Origin: Vulcanimicrobium winogradskyi
Lineage (GTDB): Bacteria; Vulcanimicrobiota; Vulcanimicrobiia; Vulcanimicrobiales; Vulcanimicrobiaceae
Direction: 5' to 3'
NCBI GenBank assembly: GCA_003134965.1
Contig: PLDA01000002.1
Coordinates: 1,865,558 to 1,929,557, forward strand
Length of the DNA: 64,000 bases
In this document: piece by piece, positions 41,250 to 49,414 of the stretch
Layout of the letters: every line of letters starts with the position of its first letter
Position numbering within the stretch: position 1 is the stretch's first letter
Translations under genes and position numbers: made by a program
Notes under the pieces: generated by a model
Told to the model about the DNA's origin: nothing
Seen by the model: only the letters and a program-made list of their open reading frames with translations
Databases searched by the model: none

Positions 41250-43052
41250 TTGCGAGTCTTTGCGGTCGTGCTGAGCGTGCTCTACGCGCTCGCGTACGGA
41301 GTGCCGACGGTCTTGTCGCTAACCGGTCACTACGGTTCGACCGGGATCGTCAAGGCCGGCGCGATCGGCACGTTGTCGCCGAATACCGACGTCAACACGG
41401 TCGGCAGCGTCAAACCCGGATCGCCCGCGGCCGCCGCGGGGATCGTACCGGGCGATGTCGTCGTCCGGCAGCAGACCGAAGGCGCGCCGGCGTTCGAGCA
41501 GCTCTTCGACCGCGCCGTCGCAGGCCGGCCGCAACCGTACGCGGTCGTCCGCGACGGCCGGCACAGCGTGGTGATGCTGACGCCCCGCGCCCTGCGGCCT
41601 TCCGACGCCGAGTTCGCGCTGATCGTCGCGCAGCTGGTGCGCGGCTTCGCGATCGTGCTGGTCGGCGCGCTGCTGGTGCTGCTCCGGCCCAGCATCATGA
41701 CGGCCGCGTTCTACGTGCTCTGCCTCCAGTTCGGCGAGCTGGCGCACCCGGGGGGCAACCTCGAGCTGGTCAACGCGCTGCCGCCGTTCTGGAAGCCGCT
41801 CTTCCTCGTGCTGACGTGTTTCGTCACCGGAGCCGGGCCGGCGGTCGCGGCGATCTTCTGCATACGGTTCCCGTCGGGTGAACCGCTGCCCTCATGGCGC
41901 CCGATCGAGAAGGCCATGGTCGCCGTCGCGGCCTTCACGATCGTGGACTACTTCGCCGCGCTTGCCGCCGGCTCTACGTTTACGCAGCTCGGGAGCCGGC
42001 TGTACGGTATCTTCAGCGTCGCCTCGTGGCTCAGCTATGCGGTCGCGACCGCTGCGTTCTTGGTTCGCTACCTGCACGCGTCGGGCGAGGATCGCGACCG
42101 GCTGCGCTGGGTGGCGATCGGTCTCGGGAGCTTCCTGCTCAGCTACGCGTTGTTCTGGATCTCACAGAATGTTGCGAGCGCGCCCGTCCAGCTCTCTACC
42201 TGGGCGCAGTTCGTCAACGTCCTGCCGCTGACCGTGTTGTACGCGGTCGTTCGGCACCGCGTGATCGACGTGCGGCTCGTCGGCGGACGCGCGCTGGCGT
42301 ACGCGGCCCTGTCAAGCGTTCCGGTCCTGGCGTTCAAGCTGATCGACGCATTGATCAGCCGACAACTGCAGCAGACGAAGCTCGCGCTCGTCGCGGAGGT
42401 CGTGGTCGCACTCGGCTTCGGTTTCTGGCTGAACGCTTCGAAGCGCAAGATCGACGACCTGATCGAGTGGATGTTCTTTCATGCCCGACGGATCGCCGAG
42501 GAGCGGCTGCGCCGCGTCGCCCGGCGGGTCGCGCACGCAACCGAGCGCGATGTCGTCGACGACATGCTCGTCCGCGAGCCGTTCGAAGCGCTGCAGCTGA
42601 GCGCGATCGCACTCTACCGGCGCGTCGACGGGGCGTACGTGCAGGCTGCGCACTGCGGGTGGCCGGACGGCGCGTTGGCGCAGGTCGATGGCAACGACAC
42701 GCTCGCGCTCGAACTCGTCGCGACGCGCGAGCCGGTACCGATCGACGCGATTGCCTGGCAAGCCGCCCGAACGCTTTCCGCCGTGCGGCCGAGCCTGGCA
42801 TTCCCGGTTATCGTACGCTACGAGGTCGCCGGGATGCTGCTGCTGGCTGAAAAGCGTGACGGCGAGCGGATCGACGGGCTGGAGGTTGCCGCCGTGCAAT
42901 CCCTGGTGGTCGCCGCCGGGATGGCGTACGACCATCTCGACGCCGTCGATCAGGAACAGGTCGCCGACGGACTGCGCCGCGCGCTCGATGCAGCCCGCGC
43001 AGAGAACGAAACCCTGCGCGAACTGCTCGGGCGCGAGGCGTCGGGCGTCTAG
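41250..43052 (+). CDS. PDZ-membrane-GAF sensor-like protein
   Basis: A 600-residue membrane protein. The first helix (about 3-22) leads into a PDZ domain (about 45-115, VKPGSPAAAAGIVPGDVVVR). About seven further membrane helices follow (about 130-400). A cytoplasmic GAF-like domain is at about 430-570 (LREPFEALQLSA-type start, LAFPVIVRYEVAGMLLLAEK), and the protein ends with a short coiled coil. No kinase or cyclase output domain is attached, so it may signal through a partner. The TTG at 41250 with GGGAGG 5 bp upstream is the start; the open frame that runs further back lies over the helicase gene. Confidence 0.75.
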   Translation: MRVFAVVLSVLYALAYGVPTVLSLTGHYGSTGIVKAGAIGTLSPNTDVNTVGSVKPGSPAAAAGIVPGDVVVRQQTEGAPAFEQLFDRAVAGRPQPYAVVRDGRHSVVMLTPRALRPSDAEFALIVAQLVRGFAIVLVGALLVLLRPSIMTAAFYVLCLQFGELAHPGGNLELVNALPPFWKPLFLVLTCFVTGAGPAVAAIFCIRFPSGEPLPSWRPIEKAMVAVAAFTIVDYFAALAAGSTFTQLGSRLYGIFSVASWLSYAVATAAFLVRYLHASGEDRDRLRWVAIGLGSFLLSYALFWISQNVASAPVQLSTWAQFVNVLPLTVLYAVVRHRVIDVRLVGGRALAYAALSSVPVLAFKLIDALISRQLQQTKLALVAEVVVALGFGFWLNASKRKIDDLIEWMFFHARRIAEERLRRVARRVAHATERDVVDDMLVREPFEALQLSAIALYRRVDGAYVQAAHCGWPDGALAQVDGNDTLALELVATREPVPIDAIAWQAARTLSAVRPSLAFPVIVRYEVAGMLLLAEKRDGERIDGLEVAAVQSLVVAAGMAYDHLDAVDQEQVADGLRRALDAARAENETLRELLGREASGV

Positions 43053-43180
43053 CCCTCTTCCTCCTCTGCGGCTTCGGCTTCGTCGGATTCGCCTTCGGGG
43101 GCCGGCGCATCTCCCTCGAAGGTGTTCGGCGGAGGCTTTCCTGCCCCGCGGATGATCTCGGGATCGAGCAAAGTCGTCAT
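43049..43180 (-). CDS. Putative 43-residue acidic peptide
   Basis: A short frame from the ATG at 43180: MTTLLDPEIIRGAGKPPPN followed by a strongly acidic tail ending EAEAAEEEEG. AAGGGA lies 9 bp upstream. Third-position GC is high. The neat division into a conserved-looking leader and a low-complexity acidic tail fits a small regulatory or precursor peptide, but nothing identifies it. It overlaps the 3' end of the convergent PDZ-GAF gene by 4 bp. Confidence 0.4.
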   Translation of the reverse strand: MTTLLDPEIIRGAGKPPPNTFEGDAPAPEGESDEAEAAEEEEG

Positions 43181-43235
43181 GCTGGCGTCCCTTCGCAACC
43201 GATGCGCCGGCGTCCCGGTCGCCGCCCGCGTGTCG

Positions 43236-43727
43236 TTAGCCGCGGCAGGGAAAGCGCGGGAACTTCGCGCCGTCGACGGCGACCCAGCCGTTGTCGGCGC
43301 CGCGGTGCGTCGCGCAGTGGACATCGTGAAGCCCGGCGACGAACGGACGCTGGCGCGGGCTGGTGAGAAAGTACTGTCCGTAGGCGAACACCGCCGCACC
43401 TCGCGGCGCGGTCACGCGGCCGTCGAGATCGTCGTTCGTCACGACCTCGACCAGCGCCGTCCGACCGTCGGCGAGCGGGATGCGTAAGGGCAGGATCTGA
43501 TGCCCGCCGTGCGGTCCGGCTCGCTGCGGCCGTGACGGGCCGATCGTCGTGCCGCACACGACGACGTTGTCGACGGGCCCGTCGTGCTGTTCGGCGATCA
43601 GCGCCGCGAGCTGCGCGTTGACGCCGGCCGTGCAGGCGGACGGCACCGGAACGTCCTTCGCCGTGGCGGAACAGGCGCCGAGCGCGACCAGCGAGAGCGC
43701 GACCGCGGCGGCAAGGGTCGTACGCAT
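43236..43727 (-). CDS. Secreted DUF3465-type protein, probable lipoprotein
   Basis: A 163-residue protein with a lipoprotein signal (LAAAVALSLVALGACS) and a beta-rich mature part resembling DUF3465: DNVVVCGTTIGPSRPQ, GGHQILPLRIPLADGRTALV and a final DVHCATHRGADNGWVAVDG. The family is thought to be a small exported OB-like fold of unknown role. The start is the ATG at 43727. It diverges from the lipoprotein gene at 43793 across 65 bp. Confidence 0.72.
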   Translation of the reverse strand: MRTTLAAAVALSLVALGACSATAKDVPVPSACTAGVNAQLAALIAEQHDGPVDNVVVCGTTIGPSRPQRAGPHGGHQILPLRIPLADGRTALVEVVTNDDLDGRVTAPRGAAVFAYGQYFLTSPRQRPFVAGLHDVHCATHRGADNGWVAVDGAKFPRFPCRG

Positions 43728-43792
43728 GCGGGGCGGGTTCGCTCGCCGTGCGGCAAGGGCCCTCGCGCCGGTCGAGACAATGCAGCGCAGAG

Positions 43793-44260
43793 ATGCGCGG
43801 GGAACGTCTCCTTCAAATCGCGGGGCTGGCGGTCGCGGCGGTCGTGCTGGGTGGCTGCGGCGGGGCGCGTCACACCCACGCTGCCGGCCCGCGCGCGACG
43901 GTCGTCGCGGCGTCGCCGCAGCGGGCCCCGCAGGACCCCGATCTGGCCGCCGTGATGGAGCGCTTCTACCAGCAGGTCGAGGGCCAGCACTGGGCGTTCG
44001 CCGACTACATGATCTCGCCGGCCTACCGGCTGGTGCTCGGGCCCGACGGCGTACGCGAGCGCTACAAAGGCCTCGCCGACCTCGACGTGACGCTGCAGCA
44101 GACGGCGGCATCGACCATCGTCGCGACGCTGAGCGCGAAGGACAGCGCGAACCCTGCGCGCCGGCTCAGGTTCGTTGAAACGTCGCGACTGCTTTGGGAC
44201 GGCGAGTATTGGACGATCGACTCGATCGCGCGCCGCGACCTCAGCCCCGGTACGCGTTGA
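43793..44260 (+). CDS. Lipoprotein with an NTF2-like domain (tentative)
   Basis: A 155-residue protein. The ATG at 43793 gives a short signal with lipobox VLGGC. The mature part (about 45-155) has the helix MERFYQQVEGQHWAFADYMI and later strands including SRLLWDGEYWTIDSIARRDL, which resembles the NTF2-like/SnoaL fold seen in many small lipoproteins. No catalytic residues can be named. The last 20 bp overlap the convergent glycosyltransferase gene. Confidence 0.62.
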   Translation: MRGERLLQIAGLAVAAVVLGGCGGARHTHAAGPRATVVAASPQRAPQDPDLAAVMERFYQQVEGQHWAFADYMISPAYRLVLGPDGVRERYKGLADLDVTLQQTAASTIVATLSAKDSANPARRLRFVETSRLLWDGEYWTIDSIARRDLSPGTR

Positions 44261-45404
44261 GCAGGGCTTCGGTGACCGGCGCGACGCGGAAACGCTCGGC
44301 GTCGGCACGCGCGCGTTGCGCCAGCTTCGTGCGGCGCGCGTCGTCGTGCAGCAGCGCGTCGAGTGCGTCGGCGAGCGCACCTTCGTCGCCCGGGCGTACC
44401 GCGACGCCGTTCGCGCCGTCCTCGAGCCACGCGCGCACGCCGCCCACGTCGAACGCGACGACGGGCCGTCCGCGCGCGAACGCTTCGATACCGACGTAGC
44501 CGAACGGTTCCGCCCACAGCGACGGAAGCGCGACGAGCGCCGCGCCGTCGATCGCGCGCCGAATCTGCTCGGGCGGCGCCGCACCAGGCGCGTCGAGCGA
44601 GACCCCCAACCGCGTCGCATCGTCGCGAACTTGGTCCAGCATTGGTCCGTCGCCGAAGGCGCGGACGACGGGCCGCCGTTTCGGCGCGATGCGCGCCACG
44701 GCGCGGACCAGCGCGCCGAGCCCCTTCTGCGGCACGACCCGGCCGGCGAAGACGACGGCGCGCGGCGGCGGCGTGCTGACGCGATCGACGTAGGCGTCGT
44801 CGGGGAGAGGGAGCGGGATCACCCTCACGCGCCGCCCCGGGATCTCGTTGTGCGACGCCCGTTCCGCGAGGTACCGTGACGCGACGATCGTGGCATCGGC
44901 CGACGCGATCGCGTCGCGCAGGCGTTCGCGCCGGCGGATCAAGGTCAGCGTGCGGCGGCGCGGGCCGTACGCGCAGCCGTCGGTGAGCGAATGGACGGCG
45001 CAGGGCCGGCCGAGCTGCAGCGTGCAGATGCGGCCGCTGCGCGGGAACACGCGGTCGCCGTTGGGGCAGAACGCCCGGTGGTCGTGCACGTGGTACGCGA
45101 GCCGCGGCGCGGCGCGGAGCGCCTCGACGATCCCCGCGTCCATCACGTTATGCGCGACCGCGACGTCGGGAGCGAACCCGGCCAGCGCCCGCAGCGCCTC
45201 CGCGCGCGCCGCCGTCCCGGGCGCGTCGTGCTCGTCGGCCCAACCGATCTGCTCGCCGGTGACGCCGCGCGGCAGCGCGCCGAGTTCGCGCGCCAGGACA
45301 TGGACGTGAGCGCCGCGGGCGACCAGCGCCGGCAGGACGATCTCCAGGTAGCGCTCCATCCCGCCCGCGGGATCGAGGCGCTCGACCGCGACGAGGATCC
45401 GCAT
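44241..45404 (-). CDS. GT4-type glycosyltransferase (third of a linked trio)
   Basis: A 387-residue GT-B glycosyltransferase. It opens with MRILVAVERLDPAGGMERYL, the usual nucleotide-sugar glycosyltransferase first strand. The donor-binding half has VVFAGRVVPQKGLGALVRAV and LPSLWAEPFGYVGIEAFARG with the EX7E-type motif. Cysteines in the central RAFCPNGDRVF...GRPCAVHSLTDGC region suggest a small metal or disulfide insertion. It is translated from an ATG overlapping the upstream stop. Together with two more transferases it probably builds a cell-surface polysaccharide or glycolipid. Confidence 0.88.
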   Translation of the reverse strand: MRILVAVERLDPAGGMERYLEIVLPALVARGAHVHVLARELGALPRGVTGEQIGWADEHDAPGTAARAEALRALAGFAPDVAVAHNVMDAGIVEALRAAPRLAYHVHDHRAFCPNGDRVFPRSGRICTLQLGRPCAVHSLTDGCAYGPRRRTLTLIRRRERLRDAIASADATIVASRYLAERASHNEIPGRRVRVIPLPLPDDAYVDRVSTPPPRAVVFAGRVVPQKGLGALVRAVARIAPKRRPVVRAFGDGPMLDQVRDDATRLGVSLDAPGAAPPEQIRRAIDGAALVALPSLWAEPFGYVGIEAFARGRPVVAFDVGGVRAWLEDGANGVAVRPGDEGALADALDALLHDDARRTKLAQRARADAERFRVAPVTEALLNAYRG

Positions 45405-46489
45405 CAGCGCTCCGCGGCCATCGCCCGCGCGTACGCCTCGAGCGTCGCTTCGCCGGTGCGCCGCCAGGTGTACGTGCCGAGCCGGCGTTCGAGCCCGTCG
45501 CCGCGGTCGCGCGGCCCGCGCTCGAGCGCGTGCAGCACCGCGGCGCGAATCGTCGCGGGATCGGCAGGATCGGCGTAGTCGACGTCGGGACCGAAGTATT
45601 CGCGCTCGCAGCCACGCTCGCCGACGACGACACGCGCGCCGGTCGCGGCTGCTTCGAGCGACGCGAGCCCAGGACTCTCCAGCCACGACGGATGCGCGTG
45701 CACTGCCGCACCGCCCATCATGCGCACGACCTCGTCGTGCGTGACATGGTCGACGAATCGCGTGCGCGCGCTCGCCCAGCGCCGGCAGAGCGCGAGATAG
45801 CGCGGATCGTAGGCGTTTCCGACGATCGTCACGTCGACGTCGACGTCGCGAAGCGCGTACAGCAGCGCGGCTTGATTCTTCTTCGGTTCGACGCGCCCGG
45901 CGCAGAGCACGCCGGCGCGCGTGCGGTGCCGCTCGAACGCGAAGGCGTCGTCGTCGACGCCGAGCGGCGCGACCACGAACGGGACGCGCGCGGCGCGCAG
46001 GCGCTCGCCGTAAAGGTACGCTTCGACCTCACTCGCCGGCAGCACGACGTCGGCGGCGAGCACGAGCGCGCGCTGGGCTTCGAGGCGACGGTCGGCGTTG
46101 CGCGCGACGCTTCCTCGCCACGGAAGTTGCGCCTCGACGCGGTGCAGCGCCGCCAGCCTGCGCTCCGTCTCGGCGACGCTGGGAGACGCGAGCGCGCGCT
46201 CGACATGCGGGGCGGTTGCGAAGAAGGCGCGGAGATCGAGCCAGATCGGCGAGAGCACGAGCGGCGCGCGGTGCGCGCGGATCGCATTGATCTGGCGCTG
46301 CGCCGTGGAGGGCTCGAAGATGCCGAAAACGTGCGCCACGTCGTAGCCGCGCGGATCCGGCGCATCGGTCGCGACGAGCTCGGCGTCCGCCCCGAGCGCG
46401 CGCAGCGCGGTAGCCGTGCGCTCCGCGTGGACGAGGTCGCCGCCGGGTTTCGCCGGTGCGTCGGGCCGCACGACGAGCAACGCCCTCAC
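45404..46489 (-). CDS. GT4-type glycosyltransferase (second of a linked trio)
   Basis: A 361-residue GT-B enzyme. The start is the GTG at 46489 (RALLVVRPDAPAKPGGDLVH), overlapping the upstream gene; longer frames lie over the first transferase. The C-terminal domain has GVLCAGRVEPKKNQAALLYA and HPSWLESPGLASLEAAATGA, the phosphate/nucleotide-binding site of family 4. Glycine-rich GGD near the N-terminus matches the donor-loop position. Acceptor and sugar unknown. Confidence 0.86.
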   Translation of the reverse strand: MRALLVVRPDAPAKPGGDLVHAERTATALRALGADAELVATDAPDPRGYDVAHVFGIFEPSTAQRQINAIRAHRAPLVLSPIWLDLRAFFATAPHVERALASPSVAETERRLAALHRVEAQLPWRGSVARNADRRLEAQRALVLAADVVLPASEVEAYLYGERLRAARVPFVVAPLGVDDDAFAFERHRTRAGVLCAGRVEPKKNQAALLYALRDVDVDVTIVGNAYDPRYLALCRRWASARTRFVDHVTHDEVVRMMGGAAVHAHPSWLESPGLASLEAAATGARVVVGERGCEREYFGPDVDYADPADPATIRAAVLHALERGPRDRGDGLERRLGTYTWRRTGEATLEAYARAMAAER

Positions 46490-47511
46490 GGCAGGGCCGC
46501 GACCTCGCTCAGCACGGCCAGCGTCTGCGCGGTACAGCGTTCCCACGAGAACGCGGTCGCGCGCGCCGGGCCGCCCGCTGCCAGCGCGGCGCGCGCGCCA
46601 TCGTCGGCGAACAGCGCGCGCAGCGCGGTCGCCCATGCGCCGGCGTCGTAGGCGTCATCGAGCCAAGCCGCGGCGTCGCCGCCGACCTCGGGGAGCGCGC
46701 CGGCGCGCGCGGCCAGCGCCGGCGCGCCGCACGCCATCGCCTCGAGCAGCGGAAAGCCGAAGCCTTCGTAGGTCGACGGCACCGCCACGAGCGCGGCGCC
46801 CCGGTACAGCGCGACCAGCGTCGCGTCGTCGCGCGCGTCGACGACGACCCCGCCGCGCGGAAGCGAGGGCGGCTTGCGCGTGAACGCCAGCGCGACGTCG
46901 CCGTCCGGGAACGCCCGCCCGAACGCCTCGATCAGCGTCCTCGTGTTCTTGCGCTCGTCGTGTGCGCCGACGTGCAGGACGTAGCGCTTCCCGTCGAGCC
47001 CCGGCGGTAGACCGGCGGGCGGACCCGGCGTGAAGACGGGGTCGGCGGCGAGCGGCGTGACGGTGATCCGCCCGGCGTCGACGCCAAGCCAGCGCTCGAC
47101 CTCGCCGGCCGTGAACCGCGACTGCACGAGGATTCGGCGCGCGGTGTTCGCGGTTGCGAGAAACGGGTTCTGTTCCCTCGCGCGCCGCCGCGGGTCGCCG
47201 TTCGGGAACGCGAAGGGCGCCGCGTCGTGCACCGTCGCGACGGCGGGCACGTCGGTGCGCAGAAACGTACCGTTCCACGGAAACCACACCACGCCGGCGT
47301 CGCGTGGGATACGGCGCGCGACGGTGACCGCGTCGGCACCGACCGCGCGGGCGACGGCGCCGCGCTTCGGCCACAGATCGCGAACCACGAACGTCCAGCG
47401 GAAACGCGGGTCGTGCAGCGCGCGCGAAAGCACCGCGCGCGCATAGCGTCCGATTCCGCGGTCGTCGCGCGCGAGGTTGTGCGCGTCGACCGCGACGTGC
47501 ACCGCGCTCAC
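46486..47511 (-). CDS. GT4-type glycosyltransferase (first of a linked trio)
   Basis: A 341-residue GT-B enzyme beginning at the GTG at 47511 (SAVHVAVDAHNLARDDRGIG). The GIGRYAR segment is typical of mannosyltransferase-like members. The donor site is visible as YVLHVGAHDERKNTRTLIEA and VPSTYEGFGFPLLEAMACGA. It overlaps both neighbours by 4 bp (GTGA), so the TonB-like gene and all three transferases form one transcript. Confidence 0.88.
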   Translation of the reverse strand: MSAVHVAVDAHNLARDDRGIGRYARAVLSRALHDPRFRWTFVVRDLWPKRGAVARAVGADAVTVARRIPRDAGVVWFPWNGTFLRTDVPAVATVHDAAPFAFPNGDPRRRAREQNPFLATANTARRILVQSRFTAGEVERWLGVDAGRITVTPLAADPVFTPGPPAGLPPGLDGKRYVLHVGAHDERKNTRTLIEAFGRAFPDGDVALAFTRKPPSLPRGGVVVDARDDATLVALYRGAALVAVPSTYEGFGFPLLEAMACGAPALAARAGALPEVGGDAAAWLDDAYDAGAWATALRALFADDGARAALAAGGPARATAFSWERCTAQTLAVLSEVAALP

Positions 47512-48326
47512 CCGCGGTTCTTCGGGCAGTCCGGAAGGTCGGTGTACCCGCTCGAATTCGAGTGCTTCAGGATGTACTGCACCAGCGGCGGATACCCGGA
47601 GACGTCGCTGCCGGGCGGCGGGTTCTGCAGGGTGATATCGAAGTTGCCCTTGCGCAAATTCGTGTCCGACCACGGATCGGTCTGCTCGCCGTTCGGATAG
47701 ACCCACTTGTACGGAAACTCGGCGACCTCGGTGTGCCCGTCGGGAAAGTACACCGTCGCGCGGACCGTCTCGGTCGCCGTTCCGTTCGAGTAGTGCGGCG
47801 GCCCGTGCGGCCGGAACTCGACGAAACCACATGGCGCGTTCGCATTCACGGCGCCGTTTCCGTTGCCGGTCTGCCCGGTCCCGTTGGCGCCGAGACCCTC
47901 GCCCACGCCCGGCCGGTCGCCGCTGCCCTGACGGGTCGAGGTGCCGGTCCCCGATCCCGCGGCGTTCGGGTTGGCGTGCGCTCCGCTCGGGGCTTTCGCG
48001 ATCGCCTTGTGCGCGCCGCCCCCGCGCCGCCGCGCCGGGCGTCCCTTGGCACGGCCGGCGATCTGTTGCACCGGCGCCGGCGTGCTGCGCGGCGGCGGCG
48101 TGATGCGCGGCTCAGGCGTCGGCGGTGGGGTGGGGTGGGGCGTCGGGGTGGCGCGCGGCGTGGGGCGCGCCGTCTCGATCGCGATACGCGTCGTCACCGC
48201 TTCGCTCTCCGTGTTGCCGGGGCGCGCGGGGCCGTGCAGGAGGCCGAGGATGACCTCATGCAGCGCGATTGCGATCGCTATCGCGACGATGAGGCGGTCG
48301 CGGTAGCGCCGGACGTCGATCACCAT
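47508..48326 (-). CDS. Proline-rich TonB-like membrane protein
   Basis: A 272-residue protein: a basic N-terminus, one membrane helix (LIVAIAIAIALHEVILGLL), a long proline/threonine/glycine-rich periplasmic linker (about 55-170) and a compact C-terminal domain (about 175-272, with VRATVYFPDGHTEVAEFPY). This layout is that of TonB-type energy transducers, but the C-terminal domain is not convincingly TonB. Leading the glycosyltransferase operon, it may connect polysaccharide assembly to the cell wall or outer membrane. The ATG at 48326 is preferred; a GTG at 48356 lies in the preceding terminator. Confidence 0.6.
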   Translation of the reverse strand: MVIDVRRYRDRLIVAIAIAIALHEVILGLLHGPARPGNTESEAVTTRIAIETARPTPRATPTPHPTPPPTPEPRITPPPRSTPAPVQQIAGRAKGRPARRRGGGAHKAIAKAPSGAHANPNAAGSGTGTSTRQGSGDRPGVGEGLGANGTGQTGNGNGAVNANAPCGFVEFRPHGPPHYSNGTATETVRATVYFPDGHTEVAEFPYKWVYPNGEQTDPWSDTNLRKGNFDITLQNPPPGSDVSGYPPLVQYILKHSNSSGYTDLPDCPKNRG

Positions 48327-48346
48327 CAGCGTTGTTCGCCGGGACG

Positions 48347-48372
48347 AAAAAGCCACCCGGGGCGGGGTGGCT
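48347..48372 (-). terminator. Rho-independent terminator after the small secreted-protein gene
   Basis: Read on the minus strand: AGCCACCC, loop CGCCCC, GGGTGGCT, then a T-run. The 8-bp GC-rich stem with a terminal TTTT is a textbook intrinsic terminator. It ends the transcript of the gene at 48411-48695 and separates it from the TonB-like/glycosyltransferase operon. Confidence 0.85.
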
Positions 48373-48410
48373 CGAACGTCATTGTTCCCGTCAGCAGTCT
48401 CGTACGTCGC

Positions 48411-48695
48411 TCACCGGTTCGCGTTGTACCAGGCCTGGACTTGCCGGTCGCTCGGATAGTATCCGTGTTGGCGGTAGAAATACGAGCGATAGGACGCTTG
48501 CCGGCGCGCCGCCGAGCTCTGCTCTGCGCGCTTCTGGCGCACCTTGTGGTTGTAGTTCGTGACCAGCACCGCCGCCGCAGCGCCGCCGATGATGATGTTG
48601 CGCGTGCTGGCTGCACCGTCAGCCAACGCCGGCGCCAACGCCCCGAAAGTCATGGTCGCGGCGAGCACGCTCGCCGTAAAGATCTTACCGTTCAT
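48411..48695 (-). CDS. Small exported protein with a basic, tyrosine-rich tail
   Basis: A 94-residue protein. An N-terminal signal peptide (ASVLAATMTFGALAPALADG) is followed by a second hydrophobic segment (NIIIGGAAAAVLVTNY) and a basic region ending HGYYPSDRQVQAWYNANR. AGGAGA stands 6 bp before the ATG at 48695. It has its own terminator. The tyrosine/arginine-rich tail may bind cell wall or nucleic acid; function unknown. Confidence 0.7.
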   Translation of the reverse strand: MNGKIFTASVLAATMTFGALAPALADGAASTRNIIIGGAAAAVLVTNYNHKVRQKRAEQSSAARRQASYRSYFYRQHGYYPSDRQVQAWYNANR

Positions 48696-48824
48696 AGCGT
48701 CTCCTGTTTTCCCCGAACGGGGAACGATTCCACAAAGGCAACGCGTCGCGGTCCGCTATGGGTTCCCAAGCAAGCGTGATCGGCGTCGCAGGCGATGTGC
48801 CGGAAAGGGCGAAGCGGGCGAGCC

Positions 48825-49343
48825 GTGACCGCGCCGATCGAACGTCTGATCCGGGCGATCCCGGACTTTCCGATTCCCGGGATCCTCTTCCGCGACATCA
48901 CCCCGCTGCTCGCCGATCCCGAGGGCTTCAAGGCAACGATCGACCTCTTCGTCGAGCGCTATCGGGACGCCAAAGTGGAGGCGGTCGTGGGGATCGAGGC
49001 CCGCGGCTACATGCTGGGCGCCCCGGTCGCCTACGCGCTTGGCGCGGGGTTCGTTCCGGTCCGCAAGCCCGGCAAGCTCCCGGGCGAGAAGTTCAGCGAA
49101 GAGTACGCGCTGGAGTACGGGACCAACACGCTCGAGATCCACGCCGACGCGGTCGGGCACGGCCACCGGGTGCTGGTGATCGACGACCTCTTGGCCACCG
49201 GCGGCACGATCGCCGCGACCTTGCGCTTGCTGGAGAAGCTCGGCGCCAACGTGGTCGGGACCGCGGTCCTGATCGAACTCGAGTTCCTCAACGGCCGCGC
49301 GGCCCTCAACGGCACCGAGCTCACGTCGTTTATCAAGTACTAG
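48825..49343 (+). CDS. apt: Adenine phosphoribosyltransferase
   Basis: A 172-residue Apt that salvages adenine to AMP using PRPP. The family opening IRAIPDFPIPGILFRDITPL, the mid block GIEARGYMLGAPVAYALG and the PRPP-binding VLVIDDLLATGGT are complete. The GTG at 48825 gives the standard length; a start at 48795 would add an arginine-rich leader. It is followed by rel, the common apt-rel arrangement. Confidence 0.96.
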   Translation: MTAPIERLIRAIPDFPIPGILFRDITPLLADPEGFKATIDLFVERYRDAKVEAVVGIEARGYMLGAPVAYALGAGFVPVRKPGKLPGEKFSEEYALEYGTNTLEIHADAVGHGHRVLVIDDLLATGGTIAATLRLLEKLGANVVGTAVLIELEFLNGRAALNGTELTSFIKY

Positions 49344-49414
49344 GCGGGGCAAGCTGCCGACTATAACCTTTGCGCGGGCGGGCGGGTCTCCATTAGGATA
49401 AGGCCTCCATCTTA

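Noticed and set aside
49344..49414. TATAAC near 49362 as a rel promoter
   Set aside because: No acceptable -35 at 16-18 bp was found; apt and rel may be co-transcribed.
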